Below, one piece after another: positions 56,978 to 64,000 of a stretch of DNA of 64,000 nucleotides. The notes beneath the pieces were generated by a model. That model was given only the letters and a program-made list of their open reading frames with translations. It ran no database searches and had not been told where the DNA came from. The stretch's first letter is position 1, and every line of letters begins with the position of its first letter. Source of the DNA: an uncultured Eubacteriales bacterium (lineage in GTDB: Bacteria > Bacillota > Clostridia > Christensenellales > CAG-917); NCBI GenBank assembly GCA_900544575.1, contig UQVO01000001.1:1-64000 (forward strand), written 5' to 3'. A program made the position numbers and the translations under genes.

Positions 56978-57736
56978 TTAATGCCCGTTTCCGAGCGAAA
57001 ATGTCAGATACATCGCGACGGCGCAAGCCACCGCCACGTTCAAAGATTCCATACCGCCCGCCATCGGGAGCGACCTGATTTCCCGCGCCGCGCCGCGAAG
57101 TGCCGCGCGCACGCCGTGCGCCTCGCTGCCCGCAACGTAAAGGCAGGGAGTGGGAAGCGGCGAGCCCGTAAGGCTGCGCCCGCCCATATCGAGGACCGCG
57201 GAAGCCGTGCCCGCCGCGAGTGCCTTTGCCTGCTCTTCCGTGACGTCGTACGTCCTCACGCGGAAGATGCCGCCCATACTCGCGCGCACGGTCTTGGGCG
57301 CGTACGCGTCGGCGCAGTCCAGAAGATAGACGTCGCCGAAGCCCGTAGCCGCCGCGGTGCGCAGTATTGTCCCGAGGTTTCCCGGGTCGGACACTCCGTC
57401 CAGCAGCAGCGCGTCGCCCTGCGGGGCGGCGAACTCCCTGCGCGGCAGCTCCGCCGCCGCGGCAAGCCCGTAAGGGGTGACCGTGTCCGAAACGCTCTTC
57501 ATCACCTCGTCCGCAACGACGTAAACTTTGACCCCGCTGCCGCCGAAACGCTCTTCCGCCTCCTCCGCCCTTTCGGGAGTGGCGAGCACGAAACGCAGCG
57601 CCTGCCCGGACGGAATATCCCTGACGATATTTCCGCCTTCGACGGGGAAAAGCCCTTCCCTTTCGCGGAATTTCTTTTCCGCAAGCGAACGGAAGAGCCT
57701 GACCGTACGGTTCTGCGTCGAAGTGATGACGTCCAT
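56978..57736 (-). CDS. TrmH/SpoU family RNA 2'-O-methyltransferase
   Basis: 252 residues. N-terminal substrate-binding region ([30 protein letters not shown]), then the knotted SPOUT domain: [39 protein letters not shown], and at the end [18 protein letters not shown]. It methylates a ribose in rRNA or tRNA. The start ATG comes nine bases after the U-run of the rplT terminator, without a strong ribosome site, so expression would rely on read-through or a promoter I cannot see. Confidence 0.93.
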   Translation of the reverse strand: MDVITSTQNRTVRLFRSLAEKKFREREGLFPVEGGNIVRDIPSGQALRFVLATPERAEEAEERFGGSGVKVYVVADEVMKSVSDTVTPYGLAAAAELPRREFAAPQGDALLLDGVSDPGNLGTILRTAAATGFGDVYLLDCADAYAPKTVRASMGGIFRVRTYDVTEEQAKALAAGTASAVLDMGGRSLTGSPLPTPCLYVAGSEAHGVRAALRGAAREIRSLPMAGGMESLNVAVACAVAMYLTFSLGNGH

Positions 57737-57744
57737 ATAATCTG

Positions 57745-57770
57745 CAAAAAGAGGCGCAAGCCTGCGCCTC
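57745..57770 (-). terminator. Terminator after rplT
   Basis: A perfect 8-bp stem (GAGGCGCA / TGCGCCTC), 4-base loop, then TTTTTG on the minus strand, seven bases after the rplT stop. Confidence 0.88.
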
Positions 57771-57776
57771 ATTGTT

Positions 57777-58130
57777 TTACGCGAGCTTCGCTTTTGCCTG
57801 GTCGCACAGAGCGGAGAACGCTTTGGGGTCGGACACCGCAATGTCCGCCAGCACCTTGCGGTTGAGCTCGATGCCCGCAAGTTTGAGCCCGTGCATGAAC
57901 TTGGAGTAGCTGAGGTCATTAAGACGCGCCGCTGCGTTGATACGCGCTATCCAGAGTTTTCTGAAATCACGCTTCTTCTGCTTTCTGCCGACATAGGCAT
58001 AATAGCCGCTGCGCATGACCTGCTGTTTGGCTACACGGTAAAGACGGCTCTTGCCGCCGTAGTAGCCCTTGGCTTGCTTCATTATTTTTCTGCGCTTTTT
58101 GACTGCGCTTACAGCTCTCTTTATTCTCAT
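57777..58130 (-). CDS. rplT: 50S ribosomal protein L20
   Basis: 117 residues, full length: [55 protein letters not shown]20 is needed for early 50S assembly and in low-GC Gram-positives represses its own operon through the leader. It is the third gene of infC-rpmI-rplT. Confidence 0.98.
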   Translation of the reverse strand: MRIKRAVSAVKKRRKIMKQAKGYYGGKSRLYRVAKQQVMRSGYYAYVGRKQKKRDFRKLWIARINAAARLNDLSYSKFMHGLKLAGIELNRKVLADIAVSDPKAFSALCDQAKAKLA

Positions 58131-58142
58131 AACGTGGTCTCC

Positions 58143-58340
58143 TTATTGATAGGGCAGCAATTTTTTGAGTTCGGCCTCTTTGGTCTTGTCAATGTACTGG
58201 TCCTGCCTCAAAGAACGCTTTCTTTTGGTGGTCTTCTTGGTCAGAATATGGTCGTGACCGCTGTGGTCGCACTTATAGTGACCGTTCGCGCTCTTTCTGA
58301 AACGCTTTTTTGCTCCGCTGTGGGTTTTCTGCTTTGGCAT
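58143..58340 (-). CDS. rpmI: 50S ribosomal protein L35
   Basis: 65 residues: [20 protein letters not shown] and [16 protein letters not shown] are the two family blocks. The middle reads [10 protein letters not shown], with Cys and His where most L35 proteins have Lys/Arg-rich sequence; whether it binds metal is unknown. It lies between infC and rplT. Confidence 0.97.
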   Translation of the reverse strand: MPKQKTHSGAKKRFRKSANGHYKCDHSGHDHILTKKTTKRKRSLRQDQYIDKTKEAELKKLLPYQ

Positions 58341-58400
58341 AAGAGCCTCCTGTTTGATTATTTTGCCTGCCGCGGAACGGAGTCCCGCGCGTAAATTTGA

Positions 58401-58916
58401 CTATTTTTTGTTCTGCGGTGCAAGAATGGTGTAAATCATTCTGCCTTCCTGCACGGGCGCCTTCTCGACGACCGCGCCCTCTCCCACCATCTCGATGTAA
58501 TCCTTGATGATGCCGACGGCTATCTCCGGATGCGCCTGCTGCCTGCCTTTCAGACGGATGGACGCCTTGACCTTGTTGCCCTCCGAAATGAACTTCGCCG
58601 TCTGGGCGGCGAGCCTCTTGGTGTCCCCCACGTCTATCGTCGCGGAAAGGCGCATCTCTTTGAGCTCCACAATGCGCTGGTTCTTGCGCTGTTCCTTCTC
58701 CCTCTTCTGCTGGTCGTAACGGTATTTGCCGTAATCCATCAGCTTGCAGGTGGCGGGAGTGACGTCGGGCGGCGACACTTTGCAGATGTCCAGCCCCTTC
58801 TCCTCGGCTATCCTCCGCGCCTCGGAAATCGGGATTATGCCGTACTGCGTGCCGTCCTCGCCGATGAGCCTGACCTCGCGGTCGCGTATCCTCTCGTTGA
58901 TGATTAACTCTTTCAA
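58401..58916 (-). CDS. infC: Translation initiation factor IF-3
   Basis: 171 residues from the ATG at 58916. The N domain (INERIRDREVRLIGEDGTQYGIIPISEARRIAEEKGLDI) and C domain (KEMRLSATIDVGDTKRLAAQTAKFI, KVKASIRLKGRQQAHPE) are complete. The GGAGGG site precedes it and a leader with an attenuator lies upstream. Confidence 0.98.
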   Translation of the reverse strand: MKELIINERIRDREVRLIGEDGTQYGIIPISEARRIAEEKGLDICKVSPPDVTPATCKLMDYGKYRYDQQKREKEQRKNQRIVELKEMRLSATIDVGDTKRLAAQTAKFISEGNKVKASIRLKGRQQAHPEIAVGIIKDYIEMVGEGAVVEKAPVQEGRMIYTILAPQNKK

Positions 58917-59046
58917 AAGAGCCCTCCGAATGAAAAATGTCGGCAGACAAAAGTCTCCGACACCTCACGCCCCATAGGGGAAAATCTTCGAGTGACAACC
59001 ACTTGACTTCGTCGGTGGTGAAAGGAAACCTTTGCTTGCGATGAAA
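58917..59046 (-). promoter_or_regulatory. Leader of infC-rpmI-rplT with transcription attenuator (L20 leader type)
   Basis: About 120 bases between the promoter and the infC ribosome site. It holds stem-loop segments and at its end a terminator hairpin (58938-58962, TGTCGG + AGAC paired with GTCT + CCGACA around one bulge) followed by TTTTTC. In Bacillus the same operon is controlled by L20 binding its leader and promoting this kind of termination. The position and form match; the exact L20-binding fold was not modelled. Confidence 0.75.
58932..58962 (-). terminator. Attenuator hairpin in the infC leader
   Basis: Ten base pairs with a single bulged base, AAAA-complement loop, and five U residues on the minus strand, 16 bases before the infC start codon. 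Confidence 0.8.
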
Positions 59047-59075
59047 AATATACCATCCCTCCGCCCGCCTGTCAA
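59047..59075 (-). promoter_or_regulatory. Sigma-A promoter of infC-rpmI-rplT
   Basis: TTGACA at 59075-59070, 17-base spacer, TATATT at 59052-59047. Confidence 0.9.
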
Positions 59076-59103
59076 GCGTTTGACGCCACGTCATTTTCTG
59101 TCT

Positions 59104-59247
59104 TTACAGCTTAAATTCAACAACATTCTCGTCCTCTTCCGCTTGTGCTACGCCTTCCTCCGCCAGCAGGCTGAACGAAATGACACACATCAGTAGTGCT
59201 ATGCAAACCAAAAGTGCAATTTGTATCGCTTTTGTGCTTAATTTCAT
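59104..59247 (-). CDS. 47-residue membrane peptide downstream of the lipoprotein
   Basis: From the ATG at 59247 the product starts MKLSTKAIQIALLVCIALL, a helix, then a short acidic extracytosolic tail (EEDENVVEFKL). A strong ribosome site GGGAGG lies 22 bases upstream, but is better placed for an ATG at 59262 in another frame, whose product has no protein character. So the gene is probable but its start is not clean. It follows the lipoprotein by 42 bases. Base composition is lower in GC than the rest of the window. Confidence 0.55.
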   Translation of the reverse strand: MKLSTKAIQIALLVCIALLMCVISFSLLAEEGVAQAEEDENVVEFKL

Positions 59248-59289
59248 TTCTTTTAATCATAATTGTTTCCTCCCTTGTCGTTTATCAAT

Positions 59290-59946
59290 TTAATCCGGAC
59301 TTTTTACGTTGGCAGGAGCGCTGTATTCAAATTGTGCACAATACAGCTGTCCGTCAATTTCTATGCCCTTCGTCACAAAAATTAATTGCACGACAGGCGG
59401 CACCTGCTCATGGCTTGTACCGGCAAAATACTTCGTTTCAAAAGAGTAATAATACAAATCTGCCTCTGCCATCTGTTCTTCACTCGGAGAAAGGTCAATG
59501 TCTGCATTCATAAAACCAATGAATTCCATTGATTTTATAGGCATGCTTCCCAATGTGCCGCTGAATCCGAGTTCCTCCCGACTTAAAGTGATTGTTTCAC
59601 CAAAGCTTTTCATCCAACTTTTTCCTTGCAGAAAAAGCGCGTTCCACTTTTCATTCGGAAAGTCACCGTCGTTGTAGTTGATTAGATAATCGTATCCTCT
59701 TAAATCGTCGGTGCCGCTTTCGTCATCCCACCTTATATACATTGCATCCCACTTTTCGTACTCTTCGTCCCATTCGAATAGCGATGTATAGCTGTAAGTA
59801 TATTCAGTAAGATAGCGCCATCCGTTAAATCGCTCGAAGTCGGAAATTTCATTCGTCTTACCCTCCTCATCGCACGCGGCAAGCGAGAACGCACACGCGG
59901 AAAGTGCGAGCACAAGCACAAGCAATATTGCAAATTTTCTTTTCAT
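59290..59946 (-). CDS. Lipoprotein of unknown function
   Basis: 218 residues with lipobox LAAC (Cys25). The mature part is rich in Trp, Tyr, Asp and Glu (FERFNGWRYLTEYTYSYTSLFEWDEEYEKWDAMY), with no family I recognise. AAGGAGGTGA, a full match to the 16S 3' end, precedes the ATG. That site also holds the stop of an upstream ORF (59950-59997). The gene uses more A and T in third positions than its neighbours, which suggests transfer or a recent origin. Confidence 0.75.
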   Translation of the reverse strand: MKRKFAILLVLVLALSACAFSLAACDEEGKTNEISDFERFNGWRYLTEYTYSYTSLFEWDEEYEKWDAMYIRWDDESGTDDLRGYDYLINYNDGDFPNEKWNALFLQGKSWMKSFGETITLSREELGFSGTLGSMPIKSMEFIGFMNADIDLSPSEEQMAEADLYYYSFETKYFAGTSHEQVPPVVQLIFVTKGIEIDGQLYCAQFEYSAPANVKSPD

Positions 59947-59949
59947 AAT

Positions 59950-59997
59950 TCACCTCCTTGAATTTCGATTGATTTGGTCTGTTTTCAATTTCTGCAT
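59950..59997 (-). CDS. 15-codon upstream ORF ahead of the lipoprotein
   Basis: GGGGAGGTGA eight bases before an ATG gives a 15-residue Lys/Arg/Asn-rich peptide (MQKLKTDQINRNSRR). Its last codons and stop, AGG AGG TGA, are themselves the ribosome binding site of the lipoprotein gene. Ribosomes ending here would occupy that site, so translation of the two is linked, positively or negatively. Confidence 0.55.
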   Translation of the reverse strand: MQKLKTDQINRNSRR

Positions 59998-60164
59998 CGG
60001 ATATCACCTCCCCGTACTGCCGCAGAAGCGGACACTTTTAACACGCGGAGAACATAACGGCAATGCGCTCCCGTCGTTGCACACGAAAGAAGCGTCTTCC
60101 CCGAAAAATTTCAAAAACCCTTAAACTCGCGGCGGAACTCCCCGCAAACACCGCCGACAATATT

Positions 60165-60193
60165 ATATTAACACGCTGTTATGAAAGTTGCAA
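60165..60193 (-). promoter_or_regulatory. Sigma-A promoter of the lipoprotein unit
   Basis: TTGCAA at 60193-60188, 17-base spacer, TAATAT at 60170-60165. The transcript would have a leader of about 160 bases before the upstream ORF. The rest of the gap 59998-60439 holds this leader, an AT-rich block (60190-60270) and a terminator, and no other gene. Confidence 0.7.
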
Positions 60194-60390
60194 GATAAAA
60201 ATTTTGTAATATTTTTTATATTTTGGAAAAATTCTCGAATTTTGCAAATTGCTTTGCGTTTTGCGGAGTTCCGAGCATATGCCGACACGTCCCGACGCGC
60301 GGCGGCGGCACATCCGCCGTCGTCCGCCCGACTGCCGTTGCGCGACACGCTTATTCGAGTCTGACCGGGCTCGCTTTCCGCAAAACAGAC

Positions 60391-60416
60391 AAAAAGGCGG
60401 TTTTCGCCGCCTTTTT
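60391..60416. terminator. Bidirectional terminator after the lipoprotein metallophosphoesterase
   Basis: AAAAAGGCGG / CCGCCTTTTT with a 6-base loop, symmetrical, 24 bases after the stop at 60440 on the minus strand. Confidence 0.9.
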
Positions 60417-60439
60417 GAACAGTTAAAGAACCTTTTGCG

Positions 60440-61783
60440 TCAGATTTTCCATTCGCGTTTCTCGCCGCGCGTGACGGTGCTCGTGTAGTCGGGGTTGTCT
60501 TCCAGCGACTGCGCGACTGCGTCGTAGTCGATGTAGTAGTCCGTCATATAATTGTCCAGCACGTCACGGACGTAGACCGGGGTTATTTCGAAAGAGCCGT
60601 CCCCTTTGACCGTGAACAGCGTGCCGCCGCGGTTGTCGCCGTAATTGTCCACACGGCTGAAATCAATGCCCTTCCAGTTTTTGACGCTGTAATCGATGAG
60701 CACACCGTTCTGGGTCTGGGTCGTGCGGTAGCTGTGCGAATAGCCCGAATGCTGTCCGAACGTCAGCCTTATGCCCTGATAGTCCACGGAAAAATCGTTG
60801 TCGTGGTGATGGCACATAAATATCGCCTTCGTGCTGCCCAGCTCTTTCGCCACACTGAAAATCTGCTCGCTTTCGGGCATATCGCCGTAGCTTCCCGTAT
60901 AGTCGCCGTGCAGCCACGTTCCGTAGTGGTATGCCGCGGTGGGTTCGCCGTCATTCCACGCCTCGTCCCAGGCGGTCTTGAATTCGGGAATACCGACGTG
61001 ATTGAATATGACGGAGGGCACAACGCTGTCCGCGCTTCTGTCCTCGCCGTATTCCGCGTCCGAAAGAGCGTTGATTGTATCGCGGTACCAGCTCACCTGA
61101 GCGGCGGTGGGCACGGGAGTGTACTCCCTTTCCGCCTCGTCGTAAACGCAGTCAAACAGACACATCGTGTAGCGGAGCGCACCGCTCTTTTCGCGCACGT
61201 TTACGAACGAGTTGCCCGCGCCGTCGGCGCATTTTCCGTCGCTGCTTATAAGGCAATACTCATACTGCGCCATACGCTCGATGAGCAGTTCCTTGCTGCA
61301 CTGCCCCACCGTGTCGTCCGCGGTCGCGCTCGCGCTGTCCCACTGTCCGTCGCAGTCGTGGTTTCCGAATGTGAATATCCACGGGATTTGCAGACGCTCG
61401 AAAATCTCGGCGTACCTGACAAAATAAGGCACTTGGGACACAAGCGGCATATCCACCATCGCCAGGTCGCCGTTGATGACGACGAAGTCGGGGGCGGTCG
61501 CCGACACGAAGTCCTCTATGAACCGATACGTCTTGTCGTTGCCGGGGCTTCCCACCACTTTGTATTTTTCGTAATAGTCCACCTGCGGGTCGGAGAGCAC
61601 CATTACGTTCAGGTCCCTGCCGTCGGCGACATACAGGGTGGCGTAGCCGTCTTCCGATTCGGACGCTTTGACAAACGTGACCGCCGCGCCCTCCGTCTTG
61701 TCGCACGCGGCGAACGCCGCGGCAAGCGACACGCACATCACAAGCACGAAAAACAGTGCGGTCAATTTCCCGAATTTTTTCAT
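60440..61783 (-). CDS. Lipoprotein metallophosphoesterase
   Basis: 447 residues from the ATG at 61783 with AAGGGGG upstream; lipobox FAAC (Cys27). The calcineurin-like core shows LSDPQVDYY, NGDLAMVDMP, FGNHDCDG, FNHVGIPEF and CHHHDND, giving the dimetal ligands. It is related in motif order and length to the transmembrane enzyme at 34386 but is lipid-anchored. Substrate unknown; extracellular phosphoesters are likely. It has its own promoter and terminator. Confidence 0.9.
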   Translation of the reverse strand: MKKFGKLTALFFVLVMCVSLAAAFAACDKTEGAAVTFVKASESEDGYATLYVADGRDLNVMVLSDPQVDYYEKYKVVGSPGNDKTYRFIEDFVSATAPDFVVINGDLAMVDMPLVSQVPYFVRYAEIFERLQIPWIFTFGNHDCDGQWDSASATADDTVGQCSKELLIERMAQYEYCLISSDGKCADGAGNSFVNVREKSGALRYTMCLFDCVYDEAEREYTPVPTAAQVSWYRDTINALSDAEYGEDRSADSVVPSVIFNHVGIPEFKTAWDEAWNDGEPTAAYHYGTWLHGDYTGSYGDMPESEQIFSVAKELGSTKAIFMCHHHDNDFSVDYQGIRLTFGQHSGYSHSYRTTQTQNGVLIDYSVKNWKGIDFSRVDNYGDNRGGTLFTVKGDGSFEITPVYVRDVLDNYMTDYYIDYDAVAQSLEDNPDYTSTVTRGEKREWKI

Positions 61784-61824
61784 AATTCCCCCTTGCAGCG
61801 CAGAATATGCACCTATGATAAATA

Positions 61825-61853
61825 ATGCTACCACACCGTTTTTCACTTTTCAA
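61825..61853 (-). promoter_or_regulatory. Sigma-A promoter of the lipoprotein metallophosphoesterase
   Basis: TTGAAA at 61853-61848, 17-base spacer, TAGCAT at 61830-61825. Confidence 0.72.
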
Positions 61854-61875
61854 GAGGGTTCGGACTCTTTGCGTA

Positions 61876-61910
61876 CAATACAAGACGCGCCGCATTGCGC
61901 GGCGCGTCTT
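61876..61910 (-). terminator. Strong hairpin after lacZ, probable terminator
   Basis: A 12-bp stem (AAGACGCGCCGC / GCGGCGCGTCTT) with a 5-base loop, 24 bases after the lacZ stop. The following minus-strand sequence is TTGTATTGTA, a poor U-run. Confidence 0.6.
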
Positions 61911-61933
61911 CTGTCCGTTTTACGCAAACGGCG

Positions 61934-64000
61934 TCAGCTTATGATGAAAGAGAACGAATGCACTTTGTACGGCTTTATCTTGTACTGTTTCTTCACGCAC
62001 GCAAGGGCGGGAACGTCGCCGCCGACGCCGCGCTGCGCGCCGTCTATGAAAACGTAGACGCCTTCGTCATCGTTTTTGACCAGCTCGTGCAGGTGCGTGG
62101 CGCGTTCCAACGCTTCCATCGAATAGTTGTGGCAGGAGAACTCGAAAGGCTTGTCCGCCGCTCCGAAACGCACCCCCGCGTCGCCGCCCACTCTGAGCCA
62201 ACGCGCGTCGCAATGGTTGCCGTTTTCCTGCGGAACGAGATAGTCGTGCTGGAAGTCCTCCACCCTGCCCGAATACACGCCGAGCTTTGCGGAGGTCTTT
62301 CTGTCGCAGTAGTTCTCGTGAGGTCCTCTCGCGAAGAATTCCATATCCGCGGACGCGTCGAGTTTCATATCGAAACCGAAGCGCGGCAGACCGAAGAACG
62401 CGTTCATACAGGTCATCGTGATTTTGAGCCCTTTGTCCGTCGCCTCGTATTTTGTGCGCAGGCTGAGCATCTTGGGCATATGCCAGTCTATCTCAACCTT
62501 CTTGTCCGTGACTATGCAGTTTGACTTGACGATGCCCTGCGACGCCTTCTTGAAGAAGTACTTTCCGAAGATTGCCTGCACGAAAGGCGGAAGCTGCGGC
62601 GACTTGTCGTTGTCTATGGGCGCGCGCCAGAAATTGGGTTTTATCGGGTCGATTATCTTCTCGGAACCGTTGATTTGGAGAGAAGAGATGTAGCCGCTGT
62701 CCCCGTCCACCTTTGCGACGACGCTGCCGCAGTCGATGATTATGTCGTTTCCTTCACGGCTGACGGGCTTGCCGTCGGCGACATTCGCCGCCGCGGGTCT
62801 GAAACCGCCGAGTTCCAGCTGCTCTTCCGCAATGACCGTCCCCGCAGCTATGCCGCGCTCGTCGCGGTCCTGCAAGGCGTACACGTTGAGCACGCACTCA
62901 TCGGAGTTTGCGGGAAGGGCGAAAGGTATGTCCGCATATCCCGTCTTTCCGGGCATCACCGAAGGCATCGCCACGGTCGCTTCTTCCACCGCTCTGCCGT
63001 CCTTCAACAGCTCGACTCTGAGGGTGTAACGGGAGATGTCCGTGAACAGATATTCGTTGGTGACCGCTATCTTCCCGTCCGCAAGCGCAAACTGTATCTG
63101 CTGATAGACCTTCTTCACCTCGAAGAGGGCGGGGTTGGGAGAACGGTCCGCACGCACTATGCCGTTGAAAGCGAACGTGCCGTCGTTGGGTTCGTCGCCC
63201 CAGTCGCCGCCGTACGTCCATTCCACCGTGCCGTCGGACTGCACTCTCTTGATGGACTGGTCGGCAAAGTCCCATATGTAGCCGCCGCACAGTCTGTCAT
63301 AGCGTTTGAAATCCGCCCAGTAGTCGGCGAAATTGCCGAGGCTGTTGCCCATACAATGGGCGTATTCGCACTGGATGAAAGGTTTGTCGCGGTACATATA
63401 GGGCATCAGCAGATGTCCGAACGGCGCCCACATCGCGGTGCTGTGGATGTGGGGAAGATTTTTGCCTATCTCCTTCATCTGCCCCTGCTGGGTGTACATC
63501 TCGCTCATTATGTCCGTCACGGTGAGCCACGCGTCGCACTCGTAATGCACGGGACGGGTCTTGTCCAGCGCGTTCGCCACGCTCTTCATATCGTGGAACG
63601 CCTTTCCGCCGCCGCCCGATTCGTTGCCGAGCGACCAGAACAGTATGCACGCGTGGTTGCGGAAAGTGCGCACCATATTCTCCATCCTGCGGCAGCAGCG
63701 TTTGACCCATATGGGATTGCTGCGCGGAATCGACACCGCAAGTCCGTGCGTTTCGAGGTTGTTCTCGCACATCACCATTATGCCGTAACGGTCGCAGAGG
63801 TCGTAGAATGCGCGGGAGTTGGGATAATGGCTGGTGCGCACGCTGTTGATGTTGTTGTTGCGCAGCAGAATGAGGTCCTTCTCAATGAGCTCCGCAGGCA
63901 CCGCGTGACCGTATTCGGGATGGAACTCGTGACGGTTTACCCCGCGGATTTTGAGCTTCTTGCCGTTGAGGAGAATGACGGGGTCTTCCTTGCCGCGCTT
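61934..64000 (-). CDS. lacZ: Beta-galactosidase LacZ, GH2 family (5' end beyond window)
   Basis: 688 codons are present; the frame is open to the window edge and the N-terminal sugar-binding part is missing. Large LacZ proteins have about 1,000 residues, so about two thirds is here. The edge falls just before GVNRHEFHPEYG, the GH2 hallmark. The acid/base Glu is in WSLGNESGG, the nucleophile Glu in IQCEYAHCMGNS. The Bgal_small_N domain (from about residue 400 of the fragment) ends the protein with FFARGPHENYCDRK. It hydrolyses lactose or other beta-galactosides in the cytoplasm. No transporter or regulator is visible on this side. Confidence 0.95.
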   Translation of the reverse strand, partial: KRGKEDPVILLNGKKLKIRGVNRHEFHPEYGHAVPAELIEKDLILLRNNNINSVRTSHYPNSRAFYDLCDRYGIMVMCENNLETHGLAVSIPRSNPIWVKRCCRRMENMVRTFRNHACILFWSLGNESGGGGKAFHDMKSVANALDKTRPVHYECDAWLTVTDIMSEMYTQQGQMKEIGKNLPHIHSTAMWAPFGHLLMPYMYRDKPFIQCEYAHCMGNSLGNFADYWADFKRYDRLCGGYIWDFADQSIKRVQSDGTVEWTYGGDWGDEPNDGTFAFNGIVRADRSPNPALFEVKKVYQQIQFALADGKIAVTNEYLFTDISRYTLRVELLKDGRAVEEATVAMPSVMPGKTGYADIPFALPANSDECVLNVYALQDRDERGIAAGTVIAEEQLELGGFRPAAANVADGKPVSREGNDIIIDCGSVVAKVDGDSGYISSLQINGSEKIIDPIKPNFWRAPIDNDKSPQLPPFVQAIFGKYFFKKASQGIVKSNCIVTDKKVEIDWHMPKMLSLRTKYEATDKGLKITMTCMNAFFGLPRFGFDMKLDASADMEFFARGPHENYCDRKTSAKLGVYSGRVEDFQHDYLVPQENGNHCDARWLRVGGDAGVRFGAADKPFEFSCHNYSMEALERATHLHELVKNDDEGVYVFIDGAQRGVGGDVPALACVKKQYKIKPYKVHSFSFIIS

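Overview
The window looks like part of a metagenome-assembled contig from an uncultured, GC-rich, low-redundancy member of the Bacillota, class Clostridia. Three things point there. First, the run yqfC-yqfD-phoH-pgpH-ybeY-era-yqzL-recO has the same order as in Bacillus and Clostridia, and yqfC/yqfD belong to the sporulation programme. Second, ribosome binding sites are strong AGGAGG types and promoters are textbook sigma-A with 17-base spacers. Third, intrinsic terminators are abundant. The gene content (anaerobic Feo iron uptake, GlpA-like/DUF1667 flavoproteins, GH2 beta-galactosidase, methionine synthesis by direct sulfhydrylation) fits an anaerobic, probably gut, fermenter. The first 22 bases are not biological: they are the 3' end of the Nextera transposon adapter. 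Genus cannot be named from the sequence alone.

Layout. 23-5162 (minus): N-terminal fragment of a membrane protein, a GlpA-like / FAD-oxidoreductase / DUF1667 operon, inorganic pyrophosphatase and an M20 peptidase. 5528-6451: Mrp/ApbC iron-sulfur carrier with its own promoter and terminator. 6726-10434: a feo operon (regulator, two FeoA, FeoB, Cys-rich partner) behind a perfect consensus promoter and a leader with two identical inverted repeats. 10396-11233: a truncated aldo/keto reductase, a 130-base tandem repeat and tRNA-Leu(CAA). 11300-14371 (plus): two paralogous MFS transporters. 14409-19402 (minus): M28-like peptidase, metY-metA, smpB, secG. 19502-19984 (plus): ferritin-like protein.

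20018-42956 (minus) is a long block of housekeeping genes: YwlE-like phosphatase, Sua5, a doubly anchored lipoprotein, recO, yqzL, era, ybeY, pgpH, phoH, yqfD, yqfC, dnaB, a second doubly anchored lipoprotein, pepF, a membrane metallophosphoesterase, a cation diffusion facilitator, DUF1846 and a type IIA topoisomerase pair. 43012-47890 holds a secreted unknown, an alpha/beta hydrolase, murG and two membrane proteins. 48081-51130 groups ApbE, a NusG-domain-II protein and a Gx transporter, a set associated with extracytosolic flavin/quinone electron transfer, next to DegV. 51158-56967 holds an Mrr-type nuclease, an HtrA-like protease, a 44-residue membrane protein, cysteine desulfurase, proA and yebC. 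56978-59075 is infC-rpmI-rplT with a leader attenuator, then trmH. 59104-60193 is a lower-GC lipoprotein unit with an upstream ORF. The window ends with a lipoprotein metallophosphoesterase and a lacZ cut by the edge.

The observation I would follow first is the replicative helicase DnaB. It carries an extra tail of about 128 residues that is Ala/Pro-rich, then strongly acidic. The tail ends in Asp-Leu-Pro-Phe and has two more acidic-x-Pro-Phe motifs inside it, so it looks like a multivalent copy of the C-terminal tip that SSB uses to recruit replication and repair proteins. Other points of interest are a DtxR-like Feo regulator that lacks the metal ligands, a SecG with a lipobox, three genes under 50 codons, and an upstream ORF whose stop codon lies in the next gene's ribosome binding site.
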